NCBI RefSeq assembly: GCF_900168065.1
Contig: NZ_FUZZ01000002.1
Location: 1-64,000, forward strand
Direction of reading: 5' to 3'
DNA: 64,000 nt
From: Chitinophaga ginsengisegetis
GTDB lineage: Bacteria > Bacteroidota > Bacteroidia > Chitinophagales > Chitinophagaceae
The notes under the pieces are model-generated. The model was not told where the DNA came from. It searched no databases and saw nothing but the letters and a program-made list of their open reading frames with translations. A program made the position numbers and the translations under genes. Positions within the stretch are counted from its first letter, which is position 1, and each line of letters begins with the position of its first letter. Shown here piece by piece: positions 13,243 to 23,886 of the stretch.

Positions 13243-15751
13243 GAATAATCTTTTGCGATCCCATCTTCCCGAAAAAATACTGGAAACTGATCATTACATA
13301 ACGCTGTAAAGCATTTACCTGTTTTGTTTCTGTATAGGTAGGCGTAGTGATATTGGAGATATTGGTGTTATTATTAAAAAGATCATTCACCCTGCATTTC
13401 AACTTCATCTGTTCTTTCCTGCCAAAACTATAGGCCACCGCACTGTTACAAACAAAGTAACGGCGTTGGTCCGGCGCCGTTACCTGCGAATTATAGTGAT
13501 ACGCCATATCGCCCGACAGCTCCAGCCGTTTAACGGGGATCAGCTCCCACTGCATGTTAAGGCGTTGCGTGTTATAATTAACGTTATCAATACCAGGCAG
13601 GGAATAAACGGTGCTATTCACATCTATATTTACAGCAGGCGATATGGTCAGCCATTCTTTATAAGCAACGGAAAAATAAACACCAGCGCCGGCAGCCCAC
13701 CCATTGGAAATATTTTTTTCACCGGCCACCAGGCCAACACCCCGGTTCCTGTTTATGTTAACATTAATACCATTGTTGAACGTCCAGTTGTTCCTTTTCT
13801 TTTGGAGATTGATATTTCCATATACCATCATTCTCCACGTACCATTCACATTCTGAAAGGTACTGATTTGTCGTCCCAGGGAATCATAACGCTGATCCGC
13901 CACAATTTCATTGCGGGCAAGGGAGCCATTGCCACTAAGATTGAAAGTAAACCCTGTTACCGGCTGATAAACGAAAAACATCAGCGACAGGTTTTGGGTG
14001 AAAGTGCCTTTCAGCAAAGGGTTGCCGACCTTCATGAACAAGGGGTTGGTATTATCCACTACGGGCGACAACTGCTCTGCCGAAGGGGCGGAAGAAGAAA
14101 TGGAATAGTTGGTAAACAACCGTCCGTATTTACTGACGGAATAATTTAATTGCAGGTTGGGCGCAAATTGTTGCTGATGGATCTTAATCACGGAGTCCAG
14201 CCACAGCAGCCGGTTTTCCTGTTGCAAAATCCGCATACCGGTATTCAGCGCAATGCTGAGGCGGTCGCCTTTCCAGGCCAGCTGCACAGAAGGCGTATGG
14301 GTAAAACTTGAATTTTTATTACTGCTGGATAACGCACTATCCCGCATACCATATTTACCGGACGCGGGATCTTCTTCAAATACTTCCCGGAGTTGTTTGT
14401 TGTAAGTGGTACCCAGCGTGTAGTCTAATGCCAGCACAAAGCCATGCCCAATGGCCGCCGACAGGTTAAATGTAAAATTATTATTAAAGCTGTTTTCCCT
14501 GGAGCTGATATATTGATTTAAAGAATCCTGCTGACTGATGCTATTGTTGGTATAAAAATTATTGACCGTATTGTTATATTCAGTTTGTTTTTTACTGCCG
14601 GCATCAAACCGCCAGGTGGTGTTGAGGTTCAGCTTGCGGTTACGGCTGGTTTTGTTGAAATTGATTTCACTGCCGCCGTTGCGCGTATGTGCTTCCCCGT
14701 TATTCCGCGAAGAGAGTGTATTCAGCAGGTCGCCGGTGGGGGTTTCCGATAAGGAATGCGACTGCAATGTATTGCTGTTTTTCCCGATAGCCGCGTTGGT
14801 CCTGAATGTCCAGGTGGTTAGTGAATCCTTTTCATAAACAAGACTGGTATACAGCTGATGCTGGCCGTTCCTGGTTACTTCATTATTGGTACTTTGATTA
14901 CGGAAACTGTTATCCGGCAATAAATTGAGCCGGTCGGTGGCAGCTGTTTTTGTGTTTTTAGTGTTATTATAGCTGTAGTTACCGTCCAATGTGAGCTTTT
15001 TACCGGCTTTTGTGTTGATGTTGATGCTGCCGTTTTTGTATTCCGGCAAGCCTCCTTCTCCGCCGCCGCCCATGCCAGTGGTGGATATCGCTGTTATGCC
15101 GCCCGGCTGATCAGCAGCATTCTTTGCAGCCGCCATCACGCTGATGCGTGTAGGATTACGCATAGAGCTGATCATGCCATCTGCAAGGTAACGGTCACGA
15201 CTACCCGCACCGGCGGTTATGTTTCCTACGATGCCGGTGTTTTTATCTTTTTTAAGTACGAGGTTAACGGTTACATCTTCCGCCGGGGGCTTCACTGCAA
15301 GGGAGCGCTGGGAGGCGAGGTCTTTGGTGGCGGTTACTTCTACCTTATCAATAATTTCCGCGGGCAGGTATTTGGTGGCCGCTTCTTTATTATCTCCAAA
15401 AAATTCCCTGCCATCTACTTTTATTCTTGTTACTGATTTCCCGTTCACGGTAATGCTGCCATCATTGCCTATCACTACGCCGGGGAGTTTTTTCAGCAGC
15501 TGCAATACGCTGGCATTTGCAGCCAGTTTTATGGACGAAGCATCAAATTCCAGGGTGTCGTTACGAAGTGTAAAAGGTGGTTTGGCAACGGTTACCTCTA
15601 CGGCTTTGAGTCCAATAATTTTGGGGTGCGTGGTATCCGAAGCTGTTACCGGCAGGCTGTCCGCAGCCCGCCCCTGTGCAATTGCGCAAGGGGCGGTTAC
15701 GAAACATCCGGCAAGGAAAAATGCAATCCCGGCGGCGTATAGTGTTTTCAC
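13238..15751 (-). CDS. TonB-receptor-like outer-membrane protein (plug plus large barrel)
   Basis: The gene starts with GTG at 15751 and encodes 837 residues. After the signal peptide (to about residue 26) there is a plug-like domain: VLQLLKKLPGVVIGNDGSIT, VNGKSVTRIKVDGREFFGDN, LPAEIIDKVEVTATKD. A long transmembrane barrel follows, ending in RYVMISFQYFFGK. The layout matches the Bacteroidota outer-membrane beta-barrel family related to TonB-dependent receptors, lacking the N-terminal carboxypeptidase-regulatory domain. It is the last gene of the minus-strand cluster sigma, FecR, SusC, SusD, M16, with 6 bp to the M16 stop, so it is very likely co-transcribed and may import or export the same substrate. 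Confidence 0.82.
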   Translation of the reverse strand: MKTLYAAGIAFFLAGCFVTAPCAIAQGRAADSLPVTASDTTHPKIIGLKAVEVTVAKPPFTLRNDTLEFDASSIKLAANASVLQLLKKLPGVVIGNDGSITVNGKSVTRIKVDGREFFGDNKEAATKYLPAEIIDKVEVTATKDLASQRSLAVKPPAEDVTVNLVLKKDKNTGIVGNITAGAGSRDRYLADGMISSMRNPTRISVMAAAKNAADQPGGITAISTTGMGGGGEGGLPEYKNGSININTKAGKKLTLDGNYSYNNTKNTKTAATDRLNLLPDNSFRNQSTNNEVTRNGQHQLYTSLVYEKDSLTTWTFRTNAAIGKNSNTLQSHSLSETPTGDLLNTLSSRNNGEAHTRNGGSEINFNKTSRNRKLNLNTTWRFDAGSKKQTEYNNTVNNFYTNNSISQQDSLNQYISSRENSFNNNFTFNLSAAIGHGFVLALDYTLGTTYNKQLREVFEEDPASGKYGMRDSALSSSNKNSSFTHTPSVQLAWKGDRLSIALNTGMRILQQENRLLWLDSVIKIHQQQFAPNLQLNYSVSKYGRLFTNYSISSSAPSAEQLSPVVDNTNPLFMKVGNPLLKGTFTQNLSLMFFVYQPVTGFTFNLSGNGSLARNEIVADQRYDSLGRQISTFQNVNGTWRMMVYGNINLQKKRNNWTFNNGINVNINRNRGVGLVAGEKNISNGWAAGAGVYFSVAYKEWLTISPAVNIDVNSTVYSLPGIDNVNYNTQRLNMQWELIPVKRLELSGDMAYHYNSQVTAPDQRRYFVCNSAVAYSFGRKEQMKLKCRVNDLFNNNTNISNITTPTYTETKQVNALQRYVMISFQYFFGKMGSQKIIL

Positions 15752-15757
15752 GTTTGT

Positions 15758-18568
15758 TTAGTTACTTTCCGGTACCAGTACGGCGCGGATATAGTTAGCA
15801 TTGTTAAAATATTTCACAGCGGTTTGCTGTAAAGTTTCCGGTGTGATTTGTTGTAGCCGGTCCTTTATATCCGGCTGTTGCAAAGGTTCCTGGTTCAGGA
15901 GCGTGGAAGCGATATAATTCAGCCAGAATCCGTTTTCTTTAAACGCCCGTTCCACGCTGCTTTTATAGCCGGCCTTATATTTTACCACATCATCTTCTGC
16001 CACGCCTGTTGTTTTCAACTTCATAATTTCACTGTTAACGCTAAGGATCAGGGTTTCCACGTTGCGCGGGTCGCAGATAAAATTAATGCCAAACATATAT
16101 TCACCGGAAGGTACTTTGCGGGTATTGGCATTTACATTAACGCTGTATACGCCTGCTTCCTGTTCGCGGAGCCGTTCTGTAAGACGGATATTAAGCACCC
16201 CTGCCAGTGCTTTCATCTGGTCGCTGGTGGTGATATCGTACGGAAAGGAACCGCTGAAAGCGAGGGTAACAATTGCCTGCGGCTCTTTACCGGCTACCAC
16301 TTTTTTCACTACCCTGCCCTGCGGATAATTCAGCTGAAGATCCTTTACATTTTCCTGTTTATGTAAAGCCGGCAATGATCCAAGGTACCTGACCAGCAAT
16401 GGTTTGATGCTATCGGTGTTAAAGTTGCCAACAAAAGTGAAGGTGAAGCCGGCGGCATCTGCAAACCTGTTTTTATAAATGGCCAGTGCCTGATCTGCAT
16501 CGAGCAGGTTCAGTTGTTGCTCCGGCAGCTGCATCTTACGGAAGTGATAATTAGCCATTACAGCGTTGAGGGTATCGCTGTATAGTTGCCGCGGCGCTTT
16601 GTTGGCATTGGCGTACGACAGCCGCGCCTGCTCAATCATATTGCTGAACATCACCGGGTCTTTACGCGGACTGGTAAAATACAGGTATACCAGTTGCAGC
16701 GCGGTTTCCAGGTCTTCATCAGCAGCACCGCCGGAGATGCCTTCTGATGTTTCGCTGATGAATGGCGATACCGACACATTTTTCCCGGTGAGTAGTTTGC
16801 GTAATTCCGCCTGGGTCATATCTGATACGCCGCTGGCACTAACGAGTGAGGCAGCGATGCTGGCGTTATAAAAATCAGCGTCACTTACCTGTGATAAACC
16901 TCCGCGGCTGAAACCATTAAATAAGATTTCATCTTTTTTAAAGCTGGTTGGTTTCAGCAGCACTTTCAGTCCGTTGCTGAGTTCCAGGGAAGTGATGCCC
17001 AGGTCTTTGATCACTTTCTCACTGATGATAGTACCCGGTTGCGGGGCACTGTCGAGCAGCGTGGTACGCAGTACTTTTTTATCTTCATAGGCAGCGATGG
17101 ACGCGGTGGCAGCTTCGTTCATCCATTGCAGCACGGTGGCTTCCGAAGGAAGGGAGTCTTTCTGTTTGTCGTTGGCCACCAGGATAAGATCACGGTCGGT
17201 GTCCTTAAAGTAGGATTGTATAACAGCATTAAAACCCTTCAACGTGAGCGTGTCGGTAATGGCTTTGTACAAGGCGGTTTCATATGCGCTGCCCGGACTT
17301 GCTTCACCTTCCAGGAAGTGTTTTACATATTCCCTTACATACGATTCCGAAGGGGTTTTATCCCGCTCCTTGTAGCTCAGGGAAACGTTGCTGAGGAAGG
17401 AGGTTTTTGCCCGTTGCAATTCTCCTTCGGTGAAGCCGTATTTCTTTATCCGTTGTATTTCCGTCCACCAGGCTTTGATGCCTTTTTCTGTTTCACCGGG
17501 CTTGAGTACTACTCTGCCGCTAAGGCCGCTGAGATTGGCCATCATTTTACCAAACCCTGCACCACCACTGAGGAAGGGGGCATTTTTTTGCCGTGCCACT
17601 TCATTCATACGATCGCTGACCATGCTGTTAAACAGGGATTGGATGAGGATATTGCTGAAATCCGTTTTTGTTTTAATGGTGGCTCCCGGCTGTTTGATGG
17701 TGAGTTCCAGGCGGGTGGTGGCCACTTCCGCATCTGTTACCGCCAGGAACTGGTTTTTACCGGTGAGCGGGATAGTGGTGTATTTACGTTCTTTCGGCTG
17801 CGCGGGTGAGCGCAGATCGGCGAACATAGCGCGGATGGATTTTTCTATCTGCGCCACATTTACATCGCCCACTACGATCAACGCCTGCAGGTCGGGCCGG
17901 TACCAGTCTTTATAAAAAGCGCGGATCTGTTCATGCTTAAAGTTCTTCAGTACTTCTTCCGTGCCTATCGGCAAACGGGAGGCGTACAGCGACTGGTTCA
18001 CCGACAACGGCATTACTTTGTCCTGTATGCGTTGTGCGGAGCCCAGGCGTTGTCTTTTTTCTTCGAGGATCACTCCTCTTTCATTATCTATTTCCTCATC
18101 ACTGAGGGTGAGTTCCTGTGCCCAGTCGCGCATGATCTGCATGGCATTACGGAAAACGGTTTTATCTTCCACGGATACCGGCAGCTGGTATACGGTTTCA
18201 TCAAACCCCGTGTAGGCGTTAAGGTCTGCGCCAAAACGCACGCCTGATTTCTGGAGATAATTTACCAGTTCATTTTTGGGATAATGAGTAGTGCCATTAA
18301 AGGCCATATGCTCCAGGAAGTGCGCCAGGCCGCGCTGTTCGTCTGTTTCCAGGATAGACCCGGCTTTGTTCACCAGGTACATTACCGCTCTTTTTTCCGG
18401 CGTGGTATTTTTCCGGATATAATAGGTAAACCCGTTGGGGAGTTTACCTATCGTTACTTCCGGATCCATCGGCACTGTTTCACCGGTTTGTTGTGCATGG
18501 GCTATGCTGCCGGTAAAGGCAGACAATAGTATCCCCCATGCTGCAATGCTGCAACAAAATTTTATCAT
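15758..18568 (-). CDS. M16-family zinc metallopeptidase, secreted
   Basis: A 936-residue pitrilysin-type peptidase with a signal peptide (cleavage after SIAHAQ). The inverted zinc motif HxxEH is at residues 83-87 (HFLEHMAFNG), and the downstream zinc ligand is in NERGVILEEKRQR. Two M16-C domains and an inactive second half complete the usual clamshell of full-length M16 enzymes, which degrade peptides or small unfolded proteins inside a closed chamber. Location should be periplasm. It lies between a SusD gene (27 bp) and a plug/barrel receptor (6 bp). This arrangement suggests that a peptide or protein imported by the receptors is cut here. Confidence 0.93.
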   Translation of the reverse strand: MIKFCCSIAAWGILLSAFTGSIAHAQQTGETVPMDPEVTIGKLPNGFTYYIRKNTTPEKRAVMYLVNKAGSILETDEQRGLAHFLEHMAFNGTTHYPKNELVNYLQKSGVRFGADLNAYTGFDETVYQLPVSVEDKTVFRNAMQIMRDWAQELTLSDEEIDNERGVILEEKRQRLGSAQRIQDKVMPLSVNQSLYASRLPIGTEEVLKNFKHEQIRAFYKDWYRPDLQALIVVGDVNVAQIEKSIRAMFADLRSPAQPKERKYTTIPLTGKNQFLAVTDAEVATTRLELTIKQPGATIKTKTDFSNILIQSLFNSMVSDRMNEVARQKNAPFLSGGAGFGKMMANLSGLSGRVVLKPGETEKGIKAWWTEIQRIKKYGFTEGELQRAKTSFLSNVSLSYKERDKTPSESYVREYVKHFLEGEASPGSAYETALYKAITDTLTLKGFNAVIQSYFKDTDRDLILVANDKQKDSLPSEATVLQWMNEAATASIAAYEDKKVLRTTLLDSAPQPGTIISEKVIKDLGITSLELSNGLKVLLKPTSFKKDEILFNGFSRGGLSQVSDADFYNASIAASLVSASGVSDMTQAELRKLLTGKNVSVSPFISETSEGISGGAADEDLETALQLVYLYFTSPRKDPVMFSNMIEQARLSYANANKAPRQLYSDTLNAVMANYHFRKMQLPEQQLNLLDADQALAIYKNRFADAAGFTFTFVGNFNTDSIKPLLVRYLGSLPALHKQENVKDLQLNYPQGRVVKKVVAGKEPQAIVTLAFSGSFPYDITTSDQMKALAGVLNIRLTERLREQEAGVYSVNVNANTRKVPSGEYMFGINFICDPRNVETLILSVNSEIMKLKTTGVAEDDVVKYKAGYKSSVERAFKENGFWLNYIASTLLNQEPLQQPDIKDRLQQITPETLQQTAVKYFNNANYIRAVLVPESN

Positions 18569-18595
18569 GATAACCGTTATTTTTTTAGAAGATGA

Positions 18596-20224
18596 TTATG
18601 GCATCCACCAGATTTTGCTGGTGAAGATGTCGATAGGACCTTGTGCCAGCAGGTTTTCCTTATTCTGTACCATTTCTGATACCGGGTAAGGACACCGGAT
18701 AGGCATGATATTGCCCACCCTGGCCGGGTCGTAAGACAATGGGATTTCCGGGAACCTGCCGTTGCGGCGGTAGTCCACCCATGCTTCAAAAGGTTCAATA
18801 CCGTTAAAGGCCATGTATTTCTGGAACATCAGCAGTTTGTACTTATCCGGTGCGGCGGCCCAGCTCACCTTTGGATTGGCAGCAGCTGTTTCTGCATTAT
18901 ACCAGGTATTGAAAGCATCATCCGACAGGGAAGGCACCGTGGTGTTGCCGCCTACATTGAGCCAGCGGAACGATTCCTTCACGGCGTTCTTATAGGCCGT
19001 TTCGGGATCACCGGGCAACCATCCGCGCTGAATGGCTTCCGCCTGAAGGAACATGCTTTCGATGCTGGTAATGATCCAGCAGGGCATATCATAGCCTTTT
19101 ATGATACCGGTCGATAAAGGCGATACAGGTGTACGGAAAGTGCGTACGCCGCCTACCTGTGACACATATTCCGTACGGTTGTAAGGGTACTGTTGTTCAT
19201 CTACCGGCAAACCGAATTTATTGCCCCTGTATTCCTGCGGACCAGGTTGTGTAAATGGTTCCACTGCATTGGCAGGTAACGGCACGCGGGCGGGTGAGTA
19301 AAAGAAACCGAGACGGGGATCATGGTTTTCTTTCAGCATATTCATGGCGGTTACGTTTGCGGAAGCCATCTGCCAGTTAGGTATTTGTTTATCCCCAGCC
19401 ACAGTATAATAGCGGGGATATATATCATACTGTGAGTATTTCGCGTAATACTTGGAAGGCCGCTGGTCTGTAAAACCGGGGTTTATATCCGCATTTTCCC
19501 CACTGTTTAAAAAACCGGAACCCTGTGCTACGATCTTCGCAATTTCTCCTTTGATATAATCCTCCCGGCCGGGTTTGTTGGCCTGGTGTACCAGCAACCG
19601 TAGTTTGAGGGTATTGATAAACTTAAACCACTTTTGTTTATCGCCATGAAACATAATATCCGCAATGGAAATACGGATCGCTTTATCCTGTGGTGCTTCA
19701 CGGATGAGTGTAACAGCCGAATCCAGCTGTTTCACCAGGTCTTCATAAATGAATTCCCCGGTGTCGTATTTAGGTTTCCGGATGCTGGTATTATTGGCCT
19801 CGCTATATGGCATGTTATTGCTGTTATCTACCGCGCGGCTCCATTGCAATGCCCTGATCACTTTGGCAATACCAATGTAATAAGGCTGGTCGTGTACCCT
19901 TGCATTTGCCTCCCAGAGCAGGATAGCCGGATCGGGAGAACTGGTGCCGAAAAACATATCATCCAGTTGATAATAAGTAAGTACGTTGGCTCCGGAAGAA
20001 TATTCTGCAAATGTCCAGTAGCCCATCCATTGTGCTTCCGTTTCGTTATTCACACCCGACATGCTGTTGAACAACATATCCGGCAACATCAGATCCGGTG
20101 TGGCATTGTTTTCTGTAAGCTGCATCGGATTGTAGTTAATATCAATCCAGCCTTTTTTACACCCGGCGATGAAGATGGCAGCAGTTAAGAGGGCTCCCGT
20201 TAAAATATGATATCTTTTGCGCAT
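18596..20224 (-). CDS. SusD/RagB-like surface lipoprotein (SusD-like_2 type)
   Basis: This 542-residue lipoprotein has a signal peptide and lipobox cysteine (IFIAGCKKGWID). The alpha-helical TPR-containing fold of SusD-like_2 proteins is suggested by NNATPDLMLPDMLFNSMSG, the AKVIRALQWSRAVDN segment and ESMFLQAEAIQRGWLPGDPE. It should cap the SusC barrel encoded just upstream (18-bp gap) and bind the ligand at the cell surface. The SusD-like_2 subgroup includes pairs not linked to glycan degradation. No glycoside hydrolase is adjacent; the linked enzyme is an M16 peptidase. Confidence 0.9.
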   Translation of the reverse strand: MRKRYHILTGALLTAAIFIAGCKKGWIDINYNPMQLTENNATPDLMLPDMLFNSMSGVNNETEAQWMGYWTFAEYSSGANVLTYYQLDDMFFGTSSPDPAILLWEANARVHDQPYYIGIAKVIRALQWSRAVDNSNNMPYSEANNTSIRKPKYDTGEFIYEDLVKQLDSAVTLIREAPQDKAIRISIADIMFHGDKQKWFKFINTLKLRLLVHQANKPGREDYIKGEIAKIVAQGSGFLNSGENADINPGFTDQRPSKYYAKYSQYDIYPRYYTVAGDKQIPNWQMASANVTAMNMLKENHDPRLGFFYSPARVPLPANAVEPFTQPGPQEYRGNKFGLPVDEQQYPYNRTEYVSQVGGVRTFRTPVSPLSTGIIKGYDMPCWIITSIESMFLQAEAIQRGWLPGDPETAYKNAVKESFRWLNVGGNTTVPSLSDDAFNTWYNAETAAANPKVSWAAAPDKYKLLMFQKYMAFNGIEPFEAWVDYRRNGRFPEIPLSYDPARVGNIMPIRCPYPVSEMVQNKENLLAQGPIDIFTSKIWWMP

Positions 20225-20242
20225 CAGTTTAATTTTTTGTTG

Positions 20243-23200
20243 TTAGAAACTCACAGTAGTGATCACTCCATATTGTGCTACACCCGGAACGGTAGACACC
20301 CCGGAAGCTGATCCCGAAAGATTGTCGGGGATAGTACGATAGCCTCTGTCGCCCGGGCCTTTGATCAGTTGCGGATCACCTGATTTATTTGCTTTTGCAT
20401 AGAAGTTGAACACATTTCTGCCGTATACACTTAAATTGAGTTTCTTGATGGTTTTTGTTTTAAAGAAGCGCTCGTAGCCAATCACTACTTCCCTTATTTT
20501 GAAGAAATCTGCTTTCGTCAGGTAATTCGCAGAAGCATTGGTAAAGTGGCTATATAATTCCTGGTTGGCGCTTTTCGTATATACGCTTGTGTTAGGCACA
20601 TATTTACCGCTGCCATCATCATATGATGAATTGGGATAGATAAATGGCTTGCGGTCGTTGTACAAAGTGAGTGCGCTGAAGCCATATTGTACGTCATACT
20701 GCATCAGTTCAGAATAGTGCATAGCGCCGGTATTGAATTCTCCCAGCACTGCCAGCGTGAATCCTTTAAACGCAAAGTTCAGGTTCATTCCACCGGAATA
20801 TTTGGGTAACGTGCGGCCGCCATAAATGGGGTTGTTCATATCCACATCCGGCATACCGGTTTCTTTATTCACAATCACCCTGCCTGCGGCATCTCTTTTT
20901 AAATCATATACCTGGTATTCAAATGCGCGCTCGCCGGTACGTGCCACTATACCATACATGCTGCCGTAATAAGGTGTTTTTAAAGGAAACAGTCCGTCAT
21001 AGACGTCACTGATGGAGATAACCTTATTATCGTTCATGGCTATACGTACATCGGCACTGATAGAAAAGCCGCTTCTTGTTTTAATAACCGGATCAAATTT
21101 CAGATCCAGTTCCCAGCCATAATTGCGCATTATCCCGAGGTTATCCACGGTGCTGCCACCGCTTAACCACGGAATTTTCACTTTCATGATCACCCCGTTA
21201 TTGCGCTGGGTATACCAGGTAAAATCGGCTGATACCCGGTTTTTCCACAAGCTCACACTGGCGCCATACTCCTGGCTGAGGATTTTCTCCGGCTTTAATA
21301 ACGGGTTAGGATTACCTCCCAGGTATTCATAGGCAATGACCCCTTCGTCTGAGGTGCCGGGATAAGGAAAACTATTAGAATACGCCATCTGCAATGTCCG
21401 CTCCGACTGATATGGCTCAATATTCATATTGGCCGTGGTATTTACTGCTGCGCGTACCTGTAGGCGTGACAGCCAGGTATAATTTTTCAGGGAAGAAATT
21501 ACTTCATTCAGGATCACAGAAGTATTACCTCCTATGTACAGGTCTTTGCCCCTGCCTGCTTTTGCACGCTTGGAATCCCAGTCGTTCCGCGCCATCAATT
21601 CCACAAATACTTTGTCTTTGTAACCAATACCGGAAGTACCGAAGAAGGAATAATTACGGGTCAGCAGTGATTCTTCACCGGCGCCTGTCGGATCGCGGGA
21701 AAAAGCCAGGTTGAATACCGGTATAATCGGATTACCGCTGCCACCTAGTTTCTTATAATAATTTTCCTTTACGGAGCTACCCAAAGTAGTCCGGAAATTA
21801 AAATCGCCGGCATGATTCAATGCTGTAATCAGCAGGTCGTTGTTAAGCGTAGTGTTAGAGCGGGTTTCTTCCGACAGCTGTGAGAGCCTGTCGCGGAAAC
21901 GGTTATAGCCGCCGAACTGCTTTGCAAAATCAGAAAAATTCTGTGGCTGTGATGTCGATTTTTCGTAGAAGCCATCATATACAATACTCGGTTTATCCGT
22001 TACCGTTAACCAGGGCAATACTTTGCCTGTCAGGATCAAACCGGCTATCACCGCATTATCCGTACCTTTTTTCCTGCGGGCTGTTGCTGCCTGGTAAGGG
22101 CTCATCACATCGTTATCGTTCCAGTAGTGGTTGAGGTCTGACCACTTATCATTTTCATAATCCTTATAACTAAGGATAGGGATAAAAGTGGGTGTGCTCA
22201 GCATATCAGTGAACTCGGGGCCTTTATCGGTATTGGTGCGGGAGTAGTTCAGGTTCAACTGTACATTCAGTTTTCCCAGTTTACGGCCTGCGCTGAAGAA
22301 GAGGTTAACAGCATCCTGTTTGTCGCCCGGTACCATGCCTGTTGCGTTCACGGCGCTTAGCCCCAGGTAGAAATCGGAGATGGCATCTGATTGTGAGATA
22401 GACAGGTTGTTTTGTATAGTGTGGCTTACATTGAAAAAACGTCTTGCGTCTTTCTTATCCGAGTAGGTCACCATCTGGTAGTCGCCGTTTTCATCGGCTC
22501 TTCCTATTGGTACCAGCCGGCCATCGTAAGCGGGGCCCCAGCCGTTTTTATCCAGGCTGCTGTAAATACCGTTTCCTTTGTCGTCTACCAGTCCGCTGCC
22601 GTTACCGAAGCGTCGCTGTTTGCTTTTATCGTTCCGGAAATCGAGACGGGAAAAGCTTACGTTGTTACGAAAGTTGATAGCGGGTTTGCCTTTTTGTCCT
22701 TTTTTGGTGGTGATAACGATCACGCCATTCACCCCTTCCGGTCCGTACAAAGCCGTACCGTTGGCGCCTTTCAGCACGGTTACGTTTTCAATATCCGCAG
22801 GGTTGATGTTATTGATAAAGTCCATGATCATGGCGGCGGAGCCATTATCCGATCCAAAAGACAATGGCGTACCATTCAGGATAAACAGCGGCTGATTATT
22901 ACTGGTGGTGCTAAAGGAGCGGATGCCGCGGATCAGTACCCGCATCTGTGGGTTCATGTCGGCACTCTGTACAGCAATATTTAACCCGGATACTTTACCG
23001 GCCAGCCCCTGGAGCAGGTTACCGGAATTGGCGCGGTTGATATCTGCCCCGCTCACTTTGGCTACGCTGTAACCCACTTCTTTAGAACTCTTTTCTATAC
23101 CAAAAGCCGTTACTACGGTTTCATCCAGTTTGGATACCGCGGGATTCATCAGCACCGTGAGGGCAGGCTGATTAGGGATGATCTTTATTTCCTGTGTTTC

Positions 23201-23782
23201 ATATTGCAAAGAAGTAATGACCAACACATTGCCGGGTTCTGCATTCAACGCGAAGTTGCCCTGTGCATCGGTAATAGCGCCCCTGTTCTTTCCTTTTATT
23301 TTTACAGATGCCGACGCAATGGGCTCTTTATTCACCGCATTCAGCACGGTTCCTCTCACTTCTATAAAAGCACTTACCACAAAAGGTAGTTTGCCTTCCA
23401 GTGGCGGTGGCTTTACCGCAAGTGTAATCACTTTATCGGTGATGGTATAATTCAGCGGCTGGTCTTTAAAAGCCGTTTCCAGGAAAGCCGCCAATGGCAT
23501 CTCTTCCGCCGCTACCGTTACCGGTTTCGCTGTTTTCAGCAATTCGCTGTTGTAAAAAACTACATAGCCTGTTTGCTGCTCGATAGCAGTAAAAATTTTC
23601 TTCAGGGAAAGATCCTTTCCTGAAAGTGTGACACTTTGCGAAAAAGTTGATGCATGCACACTTAGAAAAGTAATGGTCATCAGTAAAAAGGTCAGCCTCA
23701 TTACGAACAAGATTTTGGTAATGTAACGATGCCTCCACCATGACAGGTGGCCACAATAAGCATTTTTTTGCATAAATTGCAT
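20243..23782 (-). CDS. SusC/RagA-type TonB-linked receptor with STN signalling domain
   Basis: An 1179-residue SusC-type transporter. After a long N-terminal leader and signal peptide (cleavage near HASTFSQ) comes a secretin/TonB N-terminal (STN) domain, LSLKKIFTAIEQQTGYVVFY. Then follow a carboxypeptidase-regulatory domain (VRGTVLNAVNKEPIASASVK), the plug (GLAGKVSGLNIAVQS, LIRGIRSF) and a 22-strand barrel. The STN domain contacts FecR, so ligand uptake can be signalled to the ECF sigma encoded upstream. An ATG at 23773 is an alternative start. The gene order sigma, FecR, SusC, SusD makes this a surface-signalling uptake locus. Confidence 0.93.
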   Translation of the reverse strand: MQFMQKNAYCGHLSWWRHRYITKILFVMRLTFLLMTITFLSVHASTFSQSVTLSGKDLSLKKIFTAIEQQTGYVVFYNSELLKTAKPVTVAAEEMPLAAFLETAFKDQPLNYTITDKVITLAVKPPPLEGKLPFVVSAFIEVRGTVLNAVNKEPIASASVKIKGKNRGAITDAQGNFALNAEPGNVLVITSLQYETQEIKIIPNQPALTVLMNPAVSKLDETVVTAFGIEKSSKEVGYSVAKVSGADINRANSGNLLQGLAGKVSGLNIAVQSADMNPQMRVLIRGIRSFSTTSNNQPLFILNGTPLSFGSDNGSAAMIMDFINNINPADIENVTVLKGANGTALYGPEGVNGVIVITTKKGQKGKPAINFRNNVSFSRLDFRNDKSKQRRFGNGSGLVDDKGNGIYSSLDKNGWGPAYDGRLVPIGRADENGDYQMVTYSDKKDARRFFNVSHTIQNNLSISQSDAISDFYLGLSAVNATGMVPGDKQDAVNLFFSAGRKLGKLNVQLNLNYSRTNTDKGPEFTDMLSTPTFIPILSYKDYENDKWSDLNHYWNDNDVMSPYQAATARRKKGTDNAVIAGLILTGKVLPWLTVTDKPSIVYDGFYEKSTSQPQNFSDFAKQFGGYNRFRDRLSQLSEETRSNTTLNNDLLITALNHAGDFNFRTTLGSSVKENYYKKLGGSGNPIIPVFNLAFSRDPTGAGEESLLTRNYSFFGTSGIGYKDKVFVELMARNDWDSKRAKAGRGKDLYIGGNTSVILNEVISSLKNYTWLSRLQVRAAVNTTANMNIEPYQSERTLQMAYSNSFPYPGTSDEGVIAYEYLGGNPNPLLKPEKILSQEYGASVSLWKNRVSADFTWYTQRNNGVIMKVKIPWLSGGSTVDNLGIMRNYGWELDLKFDPVIKTRSGFSISADVRIAMNDNKVISISDVYDGLFPLKTPYYGSMYGIVARTGERAFEYQVYDLKRDAAGRVIVNKETGMPDVDMNNPIYGGRTLPKYSGGMNLNFAFKGFTLAVLGEFNTGAMHYSELMQYDVQYGFSALTLYNDRKPFIYPNSSYDDGSGKYVPNTSVYTKSANQELYSHFTNASANYLTKADFFKIREVVIGYERFFKTKTIKKLNLSVYGRNVFNFYAKANKSGDPQLIKGPGDRGYRTIPDNLSGSASGVSTVPGVAQYGVITTVSF

Positions 23783-23886
23783 TTGGTTTGGTTGATAATA
23801 GATTCTCTTACGGAAAATTTAAAACGACTGAACTACTAACCGGAAGTGGGTCCAAGCACTTCCGGTTTTCGTTTTTTATGATTGGT